64,000 nucleotides of DNA, taken from positions 97,828 through 161,827 of the forward strand of contig CAUYUJ010018870.1 of assembly GCA_963575745.1 (NCBI GenBank). The letters are read 5' to 3'. Below, piece by piece: positions 10,678 to 23,264 of this stretch. A model generated the notes under the pieces. The model had not been told where the DNA came from and made no database searches. It was given only the letters and a program-made list of their open reading frames with translations. The DNA is from Prorocentrum cordatum. Lineage: Eukaryota; Sar; Dinophyceae; Prorocentrales; Prorocentraceae. A program made the translations under genes and the position numbers. Position 1 is the first letter of the stretch. Each line of letters opens with the position of its first letter.

Positions 10678-12209
10678 CTCGCGCAAACATCCCACCCTCC
10701 CACCCGCAACTTGGTTAGCAAAACCTCTTAAGACCGACTACGACGACACCGATGACAACGACGACGACGACACCGACGACGTCTCCGACGACTTCGACGA
10801 CGACAACGACGCCGACGCCGACGACGACGAAGACGACGACGACGACGCCAACGAAGGCGACGACGAGGGAGGAGGAAGGAAGACGACGGCGACAACGACG
10901 ACAACGACGACAACGACGAGGGAGGAGGGAGGACGGCGACGACGCGAACGACGACGAAGGAGGAAGGACGGCGACGCCGACGACGACAACGACGAGGAAG
11001 GAGGGAAGACGACGACGACAACGACGACGACGACGGTGACGAAATAGAACCGACGACGAGACGCCGACGACGGACGACGACGACGACGTGGGAGGAGGAG
11101 GACGGACGACCACGGCGACAACGACGACGGAAACGACCACGACGCCAAAGAGGACGACGACGACGAACACGAGAAAAGACAGAGGACGACGTAGGCGACG
11201 ACGACGACGCGGGAGGAGGGAGGACAGCGACGACGACGACGACGACGCAAGAGCGCGCGCGCACGCTTTTGTTGAACATCCGTGTTGCGAAACCTTGTGT
11301 TTTTTGTAGGTTTTTTGGACGCACGATTTTGAAATACTTCCGAAACCGATGGGTTTTGAAGATTTTCGGCATACGCCCGCGACGACGCGCGCGTCTGCGC
11401 TTCGTCCCATTTTTTGCAGAGGATTCTCGCGACGGCACACGCGCAGGGGCGTTCGACAGATTTCGACATGTGCGCGCGCAAAGCCCGTTTGGTAGCATTT
11501 TGTGAAAATCTTGAAACACCAATGGTTTTCTTAAGATCTCGCAGGAGCTCGCGCGGAAGCTTTTTTAGCAAATCAGTGTTGCGAAACCCTATGTTTCTGT
11601 ATGTTTTCTTTTGGAAGCTCGATTACGAGATCCTTCCGGCACTGAAGATTTTTAAAAGATTTCGGCATGCGCGCGCGACGACGCGCGCGTGTGTTTTTCG
11701 AGCCGTTTTTTGCAAGGGATTCGCCACAACGTGTTATGTTAGAACAAAAGATGTCACCGCATAGTGTTTTTTTTATTTATTTTTTTTAATATATATATAT
11801 ATAAGGGAACCTCAGGGGGGGGGGGGAAACTGGTTTGGCTGGGATGATATGATTTCATATTTCGGATGGAGAAATGGTCAAAATCATAAATGATTTACAT
11901 ACCCGAAAGGGGAACGGATAAGTCGGGGGGGGGGTAGATTCTATTCTCCTTTTAGAAAGGAGAAGCTATGTGTGTATACATATACATATATATATGTGGT
12001 ACAACCCATGCTGTGCAATCTATGCGGTGCACTTTATGTGGCACAGTATCTGATTTTCCATTTTGGGTTGTGCAATCTATGTTGTGCGACCTATGTTGCG
12101 CAATCTGTATTATGCATTTATTGCGGTACACTATGCGATGCGCAATGTATGTGGAGCAACCTATGTCGTGCAATCCACTTTGACTGTCTTGAAGCTGTCC
12201 TCTCCACTG
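10678..12209 (+). repeat. Array unit 1
   Basis: GAC array at about 10735-11255, sub-repeats at about 11256-11720, (TA)n at 11790-11803. A TGTGCAATCTATG-type minisatellite occupies both ends (10570-10650 and 11995-12175). Confidence 0.85.
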
Positions 12210-13510
12210 CTCGCGCAAACATCCCACCCACCCACCCGCAACTTGGTTTGCAAAACCTCTTAAGACCGACTGCCACGACACCGACGACAACGACTAGGAC
12301 GACACCGACGACGTATCCGACGACTTCGACGACGACAGCGACGTCGACGACGATGAAGACGACGACGACGACGCCAACGAAGGCGACGACGAGGGAGGAG
12401 GAAGGACGACGACGGCGACAACGACGACAACGACGACAACGACGAGAGAGGAGGGAGGACGGCGACGACGCGAACGACGACGAAGGAGGAAGGATGGCGA
12501 CGCCGACGACGACTACGACGAGGGAGGAGGGAAGACGACGACGACAACGACGACGACGACGGCGACGAATAGGAGGGACGACGACGAGACGCCGATGACG
12601 GACGACGACGAAGACGTGGGAGGAGGAGGAAGGACGACCACGACGACAACGACGACGGAAACGACCACGACGCCAAAGAGGACGACGACAACGAACACGA
12701 GAAAAGACAGAGGACGACGTAGGCGACGACGACGACGACGCGGGAGGAGGGAGGACGGCGACGACGACGACGACGACGCAAGAGCGCGCGCGCACGTTTT
12801 TGTTGAACATCCGTGTTGCGAAACCTTGTGTTTTTTGTAGGTTTTTTGGACGCACGATTTTGAAATCCTTCCGAAACCGATAGGTGTTGAAGGTTTTCGG
12901 CATACGCCCGCGACGACGCGCGCGTCTGCACTTCGTCCTATGTTTTGCAGAGGGTTCTCGCGACGGCACACGCGCAAGGGCGTTCGACAGATTTCGACAT
13001 GCGCGCGCGAAGCCCGTTTGGTAGCATTTTGTGAAAATCTTGAAACACCAATGGTTTTCTTAAGATTTCGCAAGAGCTCGCGCGGAAGCTTTTCTAGCAA
13101 ATCAGTGCTGCGAAACCTTGTGTTTTTGTATGCTTTTTGAGAAACTCGATTACGGAATCCTTCCGGCACCTAAGGTTTTTGAAAGATTTCGGCATGCGCG
13201 CGCGACGACGCGCGCGTCTGCACTTCGTCCCATGTTTTGCAAGGGATTCGTGGAAAAGTGTTATGTTAGAACAAAGGTGTCACCGCATAGTGTTTTTTTT
13301 TTTTTTTTTTTTTTTTTACAAGGGAACCTCAGGGGGGGAACCCGTCCTAGCTGGGATGGTATGATTTCATATTTAGGATGGAAGAGTGTGCAGATGTATA
13401 TGAAATCGTATTATCCCAGGGGGAGCTGATAAGTCCGGGGGGGGTAGAGTCTATTTTCTTCTTAGAAAGGAGAATCCACTCTGCTGAACTTGAAGTCGTC
13501 ATCTCCACTG
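12210..13510 (+). repeat. Array unit 2
   Basis: GAC array at about 12270-12780. Two GCGCGCGACGACGCGCG-type hairpins about 290 bp apart (near 12911 and 13201). Poly-T at 13290-13317. Confidence 0.85.
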
Positions 13511-14070
13511 CTCGCGCAAACATCCCACCCACCCACCCGCAACTTGGTTTGCAAAACCTGTTAAGACCGACTACAACGACACCGACGACAACGACTAAGA
13601 CGACACCGACGACGTCTCCGACGACTTCGACGACGACGACGACGCCGACGCCGACGACGACGAAGACGACGACGACGACGCCAACGAAGGCGACGACGAG
13701 GGAGGCGGAAGGACGACGACGGCGACAACGACGACAACAACGACAACGACGACAACGACGAGGGAGGAGGGAGGACGGCGACGACGCGAACGACGACGAA
13801 GGAGGAAGGACGGCGACGCCGACGACGACAACGACGAGGGAGGAAGGAAGACGACGACGACAGCGACGACGACGACGGCGACGAAATAGGAGGGACGACG
13901 ACGAGACGCCGACGACGGACGACGACGACGACGTGGAGGAGGAGGAAGGACGACCACGGCGACAACGACGACGGAAACGACCACGACGCCAAAGAGGACG
14001 ACGACGACGAACACGAGGAAAGACAAAGGACGACGTAGGACGACGACGACGACGACGCGGGAGGAGGGAG

Positions 14071-14104
<34 letters not shown>

Positions 14105-14640
14105 CAAGAGCGCGCGCGCACGCTTTTGTTGAAAATCCGTGTTGCGAAACCTTGGGTTTTTGTAGGTTTCTTGGACGCGCGATTTCGAAATCCTTCCGAA
14201 ACAGATGGGTTTTGAAGGGTTTTCGGCGTACGCGCGCGACGACGCGCGCGTCTGCACTTCGTCTTTTTTCTGTTGCAGAGGATTCTCGCGACGGCACACG
14301 CGCAAGGGCGTTCGACAGATTTCGACATGCGCGCGCGCGACGCCCGTTTGGTAGCATGTTTTGAAAATCTTGAAAAAAACATGGTTTTCTTAAGATTTCG
14401 CAAGAGCTCGCGCAGAAGTTTTTTTAGCAAATCAGTGTTGCGAAACCTTGTGTTTTTGTATGTTTTTTGGAAACTCGATTGCGAAATCTTTCCGGCACTG
14501 AAGATTTTTGAAAGATTTCGGCATGCGCGCGCGACGTATCCCACGGGGAAGCGTGAAGTCCGGGGGGGGGGGGGTAGAGTCTATTCTCTTTTTCGAAAGG
14601 AGAATTAATGTCTGTTCGCAGTGAGTTGTCCACTCCACTG
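13511..14640 (+). repeat. Array unit 3, internally deleted
   Basis: GAC array at about 13565-14105. Near 14537 the second hairpin (GCGCGCGACG) runs straight into TATCCCACGGGGAAGCG, the last module. The poly-T, AAGGGAACCTCAGGGG and GATTTCATAT modules are missing, which makes this the shortest unit. Confidence 0.85.
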
Positions 14641-15298
14641 CTCGCGCAAACATCCCACCCACCAACCCGCAACATGGTTTGCAAAATCTCTGAAGACCGT
14701 GACGGTGGGTACCACATGGCACTTGGCAACAACAGCGACGCCGACGACGACAGCGACAATGACGATGACGACGCCGCCGACAACGACTACGACGACACCG
14801 ACGACGTCTCCAACGACTTCGACGACGCCGACAACGACGACGACGACGACACCTACGACGACGACGACGACGACCGACGACGACGACGATGACAACGACG
14901 ACGACGATGACGACGCCGACGACGACGACACGACGACGACGACGACGACGACGTCAACGACGCGACGACGACGACGACGACGACGACGACGGCGGCGACG
15001 ACGACGACGCCGACGTCGACGACGACGAAGACGACAACGACGCCGACGCCGACGACGACGACGAAGACGACGACGACGTCGCCAACGAAGACAACGAGGA
15101 AGGAGGGAGGACGACGACGGCGACAACGACGACAACGACGAGGGAGGAGGGAGGACGGCGACGACGCGAACGACGAAGAAGGAGGAAGGACGGCGACGCC
15201 GACGACGGCAACGACGAGGGAGGAGGGAAGACGACGACGACGACGACAACGACGACGACGACGACGGCGACGAAATAGGAGGGACGACGACGAGACGC

Positions 15299-15329
<31 letters not shown>

Positions 15330-16248
15330 GGAGGAGGAGGAAGGACGACCACGGCGACAACGACGACGGAAACGACCACGACGCCAAAGAGGACGACGAC
15401 GACGAACACGAGGAAAGACAGAGGACGACGTGGGCGACGACGTAGGCGACAACGACGCGGGAGGAGGGAGGACGGCGACGACGACGACGACCACGCAAGA
15501 GCGCGCGCGCACGCTTTCGTTGAAAATCCGTGTTGCGAAACCCTGTGTTTTTGTAGGTTTTTTGGACACGATTTTGAAATCCTTCAGAAGCCGATGGGTT
15601 TTGACTGTTTTCGGCATGCGCGCGCGACGGCGCGCGCGTCTGCATTTCGGTCAATTTTTTGCAGGGGATTCTCGCGACGGCACACGCGCAAGGGCGTTCG
15701 ACAGATTTCGACATGAGCGCGCGCGAAGCCCGTTTGGTAGCATTTTGTGAAAATCTTGAAAAGCCCATTGTTTTTCTTAAGATTTCGCAAGAGCTTTCGC
15801 GGAAGCTTTTTTGGCAACTCTGTGTTGCGAAGCCTTGTGTTTTTCGTATGTCTGTTTGGAATCTCGATTGCGAAATCCTTCCCGCACCGAAGGCTTTTGA
15901 AGGATTTCGGCATGCGCGCGCGACGACGCGCGCGTGTGCACTTCGTTCATTTGTAGCAAGGGATTCGTGAAACAAATGTTATGTTAGAACAAAACATGTC
16001 ACCGCATATTTTTTTACAAGGGAACCTCAGGGAGGGATACCAGTTTGGCTGGGTTGATACGATTTCATATTTAGGATGGGCGTGTGAGCAGAATATCTTT
16101 TTATATATATATATATATATATGTGAAATTATGTTATCTCAGGGGGAAGCGTTAAGTCCGGGCGGGGTAGAGTTTATTATTTTTTTCAGAAAGGAGACTC
16201 TATGTGGTGCAACCCACTCTGACCGTCTTGAAGCTGTCCTCTCCACTG
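14641..16248 (+). repeat. Array unit 4
   Basis: Longest GAC/GATGAC array so far (about 14735-15500), preceded by GACGGTGGGTACCACATGG, shared with unit 5. Hairpins near 15625 and 15917. (TA)n near 16100-16121. Confidence 0.85.
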
Positions 16249-16650
16249 CTCGCGCAAACATCCCACCCACCCACCCGCAACTTGGTTTGCAAAATCTCTG
16301 CAGACCGTGACGGTGGGTACCACATGGCACTTGGCAACACCAGCGGGGCCGACGACGACAGCGACAACGACGATGACGACGCCGCCGACAAGGACTACGA
16401 CGACACCGACGACGTCTCCAACGACTTCGACGACGCCGACAACGACGACGACGACGACACCGACGACGACGACGACACTGACGCCGACGACGACGATGAC
16501 AACGACGACGACGATGACGAGGCAGACGACGACGATAACGACGACACCGACGACGACGACGTCAGCGACGCCGACGACGACGACGACAACGGCGGCGACG
16601 ACGACGACGACGCCGACGTCGACGACGACGAAGACGACAACGACGCCGAC

Positions 16651-16681
<31 letters not shown>

Positions 16682-17939
16682 TCGCCAACGAATACAACGA
16701 GGAAGGAGGGAGGACGACGACGGCGACAACGACGACAACGACGACGGAGGCCAGGGAGGAGGGAGGACGGCGACGACGCGAACGACGACGAAGGAGGAAG
16801 GACGGCGACGCCGACGACGACAACGACGAGGGAGGAGGGAAGACGACGACGACGACGACAACGACGACGACGACGACGACGGCGACGAAATAGGAGGGAC
16901 GACGACGAGACGCCGACGACGGACGACGACGACGACGAGGGAGGAGGAGGAAGGACGACCACGGCGACAACGACGACGGAAACGACCACGACGCCAAAGA
17001 GGACGACGACGACGAACACGAGGAAAGACAGAGGACGACGTGGGCGATGACGACGACGACGCGGGAGGAGGGAGGACGGCGACGACGACGACGACGACAC
17101 GCAAGAGCGCGCGCGCACGCTTTTGTTGAAAATCCGTGTTGCGACACCTTTGGTTTTTGTAGGTTTTTTGGACACACGATTTCGAAATCCTTCCGAAACC
17201 GATGGGTTTTGTAGGTTTTCGGCGTACGCGCGCGACGACGCGCGCGTCTGCACTTTGTTTACTTTTTGCAAAGGATTCTCGCGACGGCACACGCGCAAGG
17301 GCGTTCGACAGATTTCGACATGCGCGCGCGCGACGCCCGTTTGGTAGCATTTTGTGAAAATCTTGAAAAACAAATTGTTTTCGTAGGATTTCGCAAGAGC
17401 TCGCGCGGAAGCTTTTTTAGCAACTCTGTGTTGCGAAACCATGTGTTTTTGTAAGTTTTTTGGGAACTCGATTGCGTAATCCTTCCGGCGCCGAAGGTTT
17501 TTGAAGGATTTCGGCATGCGTGCGCGACGACGCGCGCGTGTGTACTTCGTTCATTTTTTTGCAAAAGGATTCGCGGAAAAAAAAAGTGTGATGTTAGAAC
17601 AACAAATGTCACCGCATAGTGTTTTTTTTTTTTTTTTTTTTACAAAGGAACCTCAGGGGGGGGTACCGGTTTGGCTGGGTTGACATGATTTCATATTTAG
17701 GAAAGACGCGTGTGCAGGATATGTATATATAAAACATAAAATTATGTTATCCCAGGGGGAAGCGTGAAGCGTTAAGTCCGGGGGGGGGGGGGTAGACTCC
17801 ATTTTTTAAAAGAAAGGAGAATCTATGTTGTGCAATCGGTGTTACGCATGAATGTTGTGCAATCTATGTTATGGAAACTATATGGTGCAATCTATGTGAT
17901 TCAATTGACTACCCTGCACCGCGCTTGACCACTCCACTG
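16249..17939 (+). repeat. Array unit 5
   Basis: GAC array at about 16345-17100. Hairpins near 17231 and 17521. Poly-T at 17623-17640. TGTGCAATCTATG repeats at about 17820-17905. Confidence 0.85.
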
Positions 17940-18765
17940 CTCGCGCAAACATCCCCCCACCCACCCGCAACTTGGTTCGCAAAATCTCTTAAGACCGTGA
18001 CGGTGTATACCAAATTGCACTTGCCGGCGACAGCGACGCCGACGACGACAGCGACAACGACGACGACGACGACGCCGCCGACAATGACTACGACGACACC
18101 GACGACGTCTCCAACGACTTCGACGACGCCGACAACGACGACGACGACACCGACGACGACACCGACGACGCCGACGCCGACGACGACGATAACGATGACA
18201 ACGACGACGACGATGACGACGCCGACGACGACGATATCGACGACGCCGACGACGACGACGACGACGTCAACGACGCCGACGACGACGACGACGACGACGG
18301 CGGCGACGACGACGACGCCGACGTCGACGTCGACGACGACGAAGACGACGACGCCGATGCCGACGACGAAGACGACGGCGACGAAGACGACGACGAGGGA
18401 AGAGGGAGGACGACGACGGCGACAACGGCGACAACGACGACAACGACGAGGGAGGAGGGAGGACGGCGACGACGCGAACGACGAAGAAGGAGGAAGGACG
18501 GCGACGCCGACGACGCAACGACGAGGGAGGAGGGAAGACGACGACGACAACGACGACGACGACGACGACGGCGACGAAATAGGAGGGACGACGACGAGAC
18601 GCCGACGACGGACGACGACGACGACGAGGGAGGGGGAGGAAGGACGACCACGGCGACAACGACGACGGAAACGACCACGACGCCAAAGAGGACGACGACG
18701 ACGAACACGAGGAAAGACAGAGGACGACGTAGGCGACGACGAGACGCCGACGCGGGAGGAGGGAG

Positions 18766-18796
<31 letters not shown>

Positions 18797-19545
18797 CAAG
18801 AGCGCGCGCGCACGCTTTTGTTGAAAATCCGTGTTGCGAAAACTTGGGTTTTTGTAGGTTTTTTTTGTTGGGACGCGCGATTTCGCAATCCTTCCGAAAC
18901 CGATGGGTTTTGTAGGATTTCGGCGTACGCGCGCGACCACGCGCGCGTCTGCACTTTGTTTATTTTTTGCAGAGGATTCTCGCGACGGCACACGCGCAAG
19001 GGCGTTCGACAGATTTCGACACGCGCGCGCGCGAAGCCCGTTTGGTAGCATTTTCTGAAAATCTTGAAAAACCACTGGTTTTCTTAAGATTTTGTAAGAG
19101 CTCGCGCGGAAGCTTTTTTAGCAAATCAGTGTTGCGAAACCATGTGTTTTTTGTAAGTTTTTTGGGAACTCGATTGCGAAATCTCTCTGGCACCGGAGGT
19201 TTTTGAAGGATTTCGGCATGCGCGCGCGACGACGCGCGCGTGTGCACTTCGTCTCATTTGTTGCAAGGGGTTCGCGAAAAAGTGCGATGTTAGAACAACA
19301 AGTATCACCGCATAGTGTTTTTTTTTACAAGGGAACCTCAGGGGGGGAACTGGCCTGCCTGGGATGGTATGGTTTCATATTTCGGATGGACGAGTGTGCA
19401 GAATATATATATGTATATATATGTGTGTGTGTGAAATTATATTATCCCAGGGGGAAGCGTTAAGTCCGGGGGGGGGTAGAGTCTATTCTCTATTTAGAAA
19501 GGAGAATTGATTCATTTGTGGAACTCGCAGTTGTCATGTCCACTG
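17940..19545 (+). repeat. Array unit 6
   Basis: GAC array at about 18030-18797. Hairpins near 18931 (GACCAC variant) and 19221. TATATATG/TGTGTG tract at 19404-19432. Confidence 0.85.
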
Positions 19546-20828
19546 CTCGCGCAATCATCCCACCCACCCACCCGCAACTTGTTTCGCAAATCACATGCGG
19601 CGGCGATTGCGATGAGTGTTCGGTGTTGGCTGGTGCATCTCTGCGGCCGCGCTAGCCCGCGCATGCTCGCCCGCGCAATGGCCAGCTAGTTTGGCGCGAC
19701 CGACGCAGCCGCGGTTTCATTGACCTCTGGGCACTTCCCAGCGGGCATTTCAATGCGAGTCGGCCACTTGGGCGGGCGCGGTATCATGGCAACGTCGACA
19801 ACGGTAGACACGATGATGATAGTAGCGTCGCTGGTGACGATGATGACAGCGGCGACGGCACGGCCAGCGACGGCGTCGATGCTGATCACGCCGGGCCGTC
19901 GACGATGACGGCGTCTTCGCGTCGGTGGTGAAGGTTTTGGAAGGAGTTCGACATGCGCGCGCGGCCGACGCGCCAGAGTAGCCCGCATGGTGCTACTTGA
20001 CACGCGTCGTGCCCTCCAGCACGCGCGCATGGGCGTTCGAATGATGTCGACATGCGGCGCGAAAGACCCGCTTGGCCGACTTTCTTGAAATTTGCTTCTC
20101 GAGATTTCGCAGCAGCGCTAACGCAGTTGTTTGAACACTGATGTTGCAAAACCACGTGTTGGTTTATATCTTTCGGGGCGCTCGATTGTGGAATCCCGTA
20201 GAATCCAATGGTTGTTGAAGGATATGGGCATGCGCGCGCGACGACGCGCGCGTGTGCACTTCGTCTTGTTTTTCTGCAACGGGTTTTTGCGACAGCACGC
20301 GCGCAAAGGCGTTCGAACGACTTCGACGCGCGCGCGAGGGGCCCATGTGGTAGCATGTGATGGACATGTTGAAAACAAAACCGTGGATCCTTGAAGAATT
20401 CGCAGGGCGCGACCGCAAATTTTGTACATTAATTGCGTTGCGAAGCCATCTTGTTTTAAATGTGTACGGGACGATCGATTCTGCAGTCCTCGCGGCGCCT
20501 CAGGTTTTCGAAGGAGTCTGGCATGCGCGCGCGACGACGCGCGCGGGTGAATTTCGTTATGTCTGTTGCAAGGGATTTTCTGACACGGGCGCATTTTAAT
20601 AAACGGGTGCGCTCGCATAGTTTTGTTGCGTTGGTGGGAGGGGAGGGAACCGTAACTGGCTTGGCTGGGATGGTATGAACTCATATTTCGGATGGGCGAT
20701 GGGGCAGAATCGTATGTACAATTGCCATACGAGGAGGAGGGTCGATCTAACATTCTTTTTAGAAGAAGAAGACGAAGAACCGACGTGGTGCAATTCATTT
20801 GTAGAACGCGCCGTTCTCAACACCACTG
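19546..20828 (+). repeat. Array unit 7, lacking the GAC array
   Basis: The anchor reads GCGCAATCATCCC. The GAC array is replaced by a short diverged GATGATGATAG...GACAGCGGCGACGGCAC block (19810-19905). Hairpin palindromes persist near 20230 and 20527. The next unit shares these changes, so units 7 and 8 form a sub-family. Confidence 0.8.
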
Positions 20829-22428
20829 CTCGCGCAATCACCCCACCGACCCAGCTGCAAATTGTTTTGCAAAACGCATGCGGTGGCGATTGCGATTCGT
20901 GTTTGGTGCTGGCTGGTGCATCTTTGCGGCCGCGCTAGCCCGCGCATTCTCGCGCGCGCAGCGGCCAGCTACTTTGTGGCGACCGACGCGGCCGCGGTGG
21001 CGTTGACCTCTGGGCCATTTGGGCGGGCGCGGTATCATGGCAACGCCGAAAAAGGTAGGCACGATGATGATAGTAGCGACGCTGGTGACGATGATGACAG
21101 CGGCGACGGCACGGCCAGTGACGGCGCCGATGCTGATCACGCCGGCGACGATGACGGTGTCTTCGCGTCGGTGATGAATGTTTCGGAAAAAGTTCGACAT
21201 GCGCGCGCGGCCGACGCGCGAGAGTGGCCCGCATACTATTATTTGTCACGGGTCGTGCCCCCCAGCGCGCGCGCAAAAACGTTCGAATGATGTCGACACG
21301 CGGCGCGAAAAGGCCCGTGTGGCCAGAATTGAACGGAAGTTGTGACAACAAAAATTTGTTTTGTTGAAGAGTTGGCAAAAACGCGAGCGCATTTTCTCCG
21401 AAAGCGGATGTTTAAACACCATGATAGCTCTCATTGTTTTGCGGGGCGCTCAATGTCGAAATCTTTGCGGGACCAATGTTTATATATGCGGCGCCGATGT
21501 TGATCATACCGAGGCGTCTTCGCGTCGGTGATGGACGTGTTGGAATGAATTTGACATGTGCGCGCGGCCGACGCGCGAGAGTGGCCCGCATGGTATTATC
21601 TGACACGGGTCGTGCCCCCCCCCCCAACACGCGCGCAAGCGCTTTCGATTGATATCGACACGCGGCGCGAAAAAGGCCCGCTTGGCAGAGTTTCTTGAAG
21701 TTGGTCAACAAACTGTGGTTGTGTTATGAGATGTCGCAAGAGCGCGATTTTATTTGAAACTTGATGTTGCAAAACCATGTGTTTTTCTATATCGTTCGGG
21801 GCGCTCGATTGCGAACCCCTTTCGGAGCCAGTGGCACTTGAAGGATTCCGGCATGAGCGTTCGACGACGCGCGCGTGTGCATTTCGTCCTGTTGTTTGCA
21901 GGGTGTTCTTGCGACGGCACGCGCGCAAGGGCGTTCGAACGATTTCGACGCGCGCGCGGGAGGCCCTTGTGGTAGCAGTTTATGAGCATGTTGAAAACCC
22001 GATGGTTTTCTCGAGAATCCGCAATTGCGCGCGAACGCGGTTTATTTGGAAAGTTGATGTTGCAACACCATGCCGTTTTTTCATGTGTTCGGGGCACTCG
22101 ATTTTGACACCCTTCCGACATCACGATTTTTGAACGGTTCCAGCATGCGCGCGCGACGACGCGCGCATGTGTATTTCGCCACAGTTGTTTTTTGATATTT
22201 GCAAGTGTTTTTTTGAAAACTGATGTTTGATGAACGAGTGCGCGCACAGTATCTTCGACACAGGATGAGGGGGGGGCGTTACCGGCCTGGCTGCGATGGT
22301 ATGCGTTCATAGCTAAGACTGACGATGGGGCAGAAACGTATGCAATACGAAAAGGTGAGCGTTTAAATCCGGGGGGGGGGGAAATCCTAACATTATTTTC
22401 GGAAAAAGGAGAATCGATTTGATGCACT
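20829..22428 (+). repeat. Array unit 8, last and most diverged
   Basis: Shares the GATGATGATAG...GACGGCAC block (21063-21150) with unit 7. It contains extra sub-repeats (GGCCCGCNTGG, TTCGAACGATTTCGACG). It ends with the usual closing modules: GGGGGGG, CTGGCTGCGATGG and AAAAAGGAGAATCGATT near 22418. Confidence 0.8.
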
Positions 22429-22429
22429 C

Positions 22430-22620
22430 CTTGTTGCGGCGACGGGGCGGCGACGGCGGCAACAGGGCGGCGGACCCGACAAGCGAGCCCACACGACGGG
22501 CGGCCACGCGGCGGCGGGGGGGCGGCGACGGCGGCAACAGGGCGGCGGACCCGACAAACGCGCCCAGACGACGTGCGGCGACGAGGCGGCGACGGGGCGG
22601 CGTTGCCGACAAAGGACCCC
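22430..22620 (+). repeat. 76-bp GGCGGCGAC-rich tandem duplication
   Basis: GGCGACGGCGGCAACAGGGC begins at 22448 and 22524, and a third, partial unit follows. It directly abuts the end of the eight-unit array. Confidence 0.75.
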
Positions 22621-23071
22621 GGTTCTTTAGACAACAGATAGGAAACCCTGAGTGCAGGAACTGGGGAAAGCAGGTGTTTCGACGGATGTTGGCGTCGGGA
22701 AGCGGAAAGCGTCACGCGGTTATTCCCAAGAGCGCCCAGGCACGCCCGGATCACTGGGCTCTGGGCCCTTAAACGACACCTGCAAGATACAATGCTGACA
22801 ATTTGAAGGTACCTGACGGCACTCCAGTCAGTGTCCGCTGCACGGTGGCGGATATTCGGTCACACCGTCGCTCAACTTTGTTCTCGAACCATCATCCCCA
22901 GCGACTTCTGTATTGGGAAAGTAACCGCTCGCGACATGATTTGTCTTGTAAGTGTTTTGTCCTAGATCGAGGTGTTACTTGAGCCTGGGGCTTCCTTGGT
23001 GAACGTATCTTGGCGCTGTCAAGCCCATTCATGGGACAAGGACACCAATGCCACCTCTCACTGCGTTCCCC
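22621..23071. other. Unassigned sequence upstream of the channel gene
   Basis: No gene, RNA or strong repeat recognised. It may hold upstream or promoter sequence of the gene at 23265, but no motif identifies one. Confidence 0.4.
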
Positions 23072-23192
23072 TCCCCCTCTTTCTCTCCTCATCCCTCCCC
23101 TCCCTCATGCTTTCGTTATCCTCCTCCCTCTCGCTCTCCGCCTCTCATCCGCATTCGTCTCCACCTTCCTCCCATGTCTTCTTCCTCCGCAG
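23072..23192 (+). promoter_or_regulatory. Polypyrimidine tract and AG acceptor upstream of the channel ORF
   Basis: A 120-bp CT-rich run ends in TCTTCTTCCTCCGCAG with the AG at 23191-23192, 72 nt before the ATG at 23265. In dinoflagellates such a site usually accepts the trans-spliced leader; it could equally be a cis 3' splice site of an unseen upstream intron. Confidence 0.5.
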
Positions 23193-23264
23193 CCGTTGCC
23201 CTGGCTAGGGCACCAGGAGGAACACAGAATTCCTCCACATTAACAGTAAGAGAAGTCCTTCAGC

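Larger units (their letters stand above)
10560..22428 (+). repeat. Tandem array of eight 1.1-1.7 kb units (higher-order repeat)
   Basis: The anchor CCACTGCTCGCGCAA recurs with the CTCGCG at 10678, 12210, 13511, 14641, 16249, 17940, 19546 and 20829. A complete unit has, in order, the anchor; a 0.5-0.8 kb GAC/CGA array (units 1-6); two or more ~290-bp sub-repeats sharing TGTTGCGAAACC and the palindrome GCGCGCGACGACGCGCGC; TTATGTTAGAACAAA...TCACCGCATA then poly-T; AAGGGAACCTCAGGGGGG; CTGGGATGATATGATTTCAT; an AT or TA tract; AGTCCGGGGGGGGTAGA; and AGAAAGGAGAA. Some junctions carry a TGTGCAATCTATG minisatellite. No conserved protein frame crosses units. Confidence 0.9.

Noticed and set aside
10738-11571. 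Long reverse-strand Ser/Val/Arg-rich ORFs across the GAC arrays (also at about 12118, 13347, 14605, 16186 and 17909)
   Set aside because: The frames exist because GAC/GTC trinucleotides contain no stop in any frame. Composition shifts from Val to Ser to Arg between frames, and nothing non-repetitive is conserved across units.
22892-23092. Short minus-strand ORF upstream of the channel gene
   Set aside because: No family resemblance; it lies over the probable 5' region and pyrimidine tract of the plus-strand gene.
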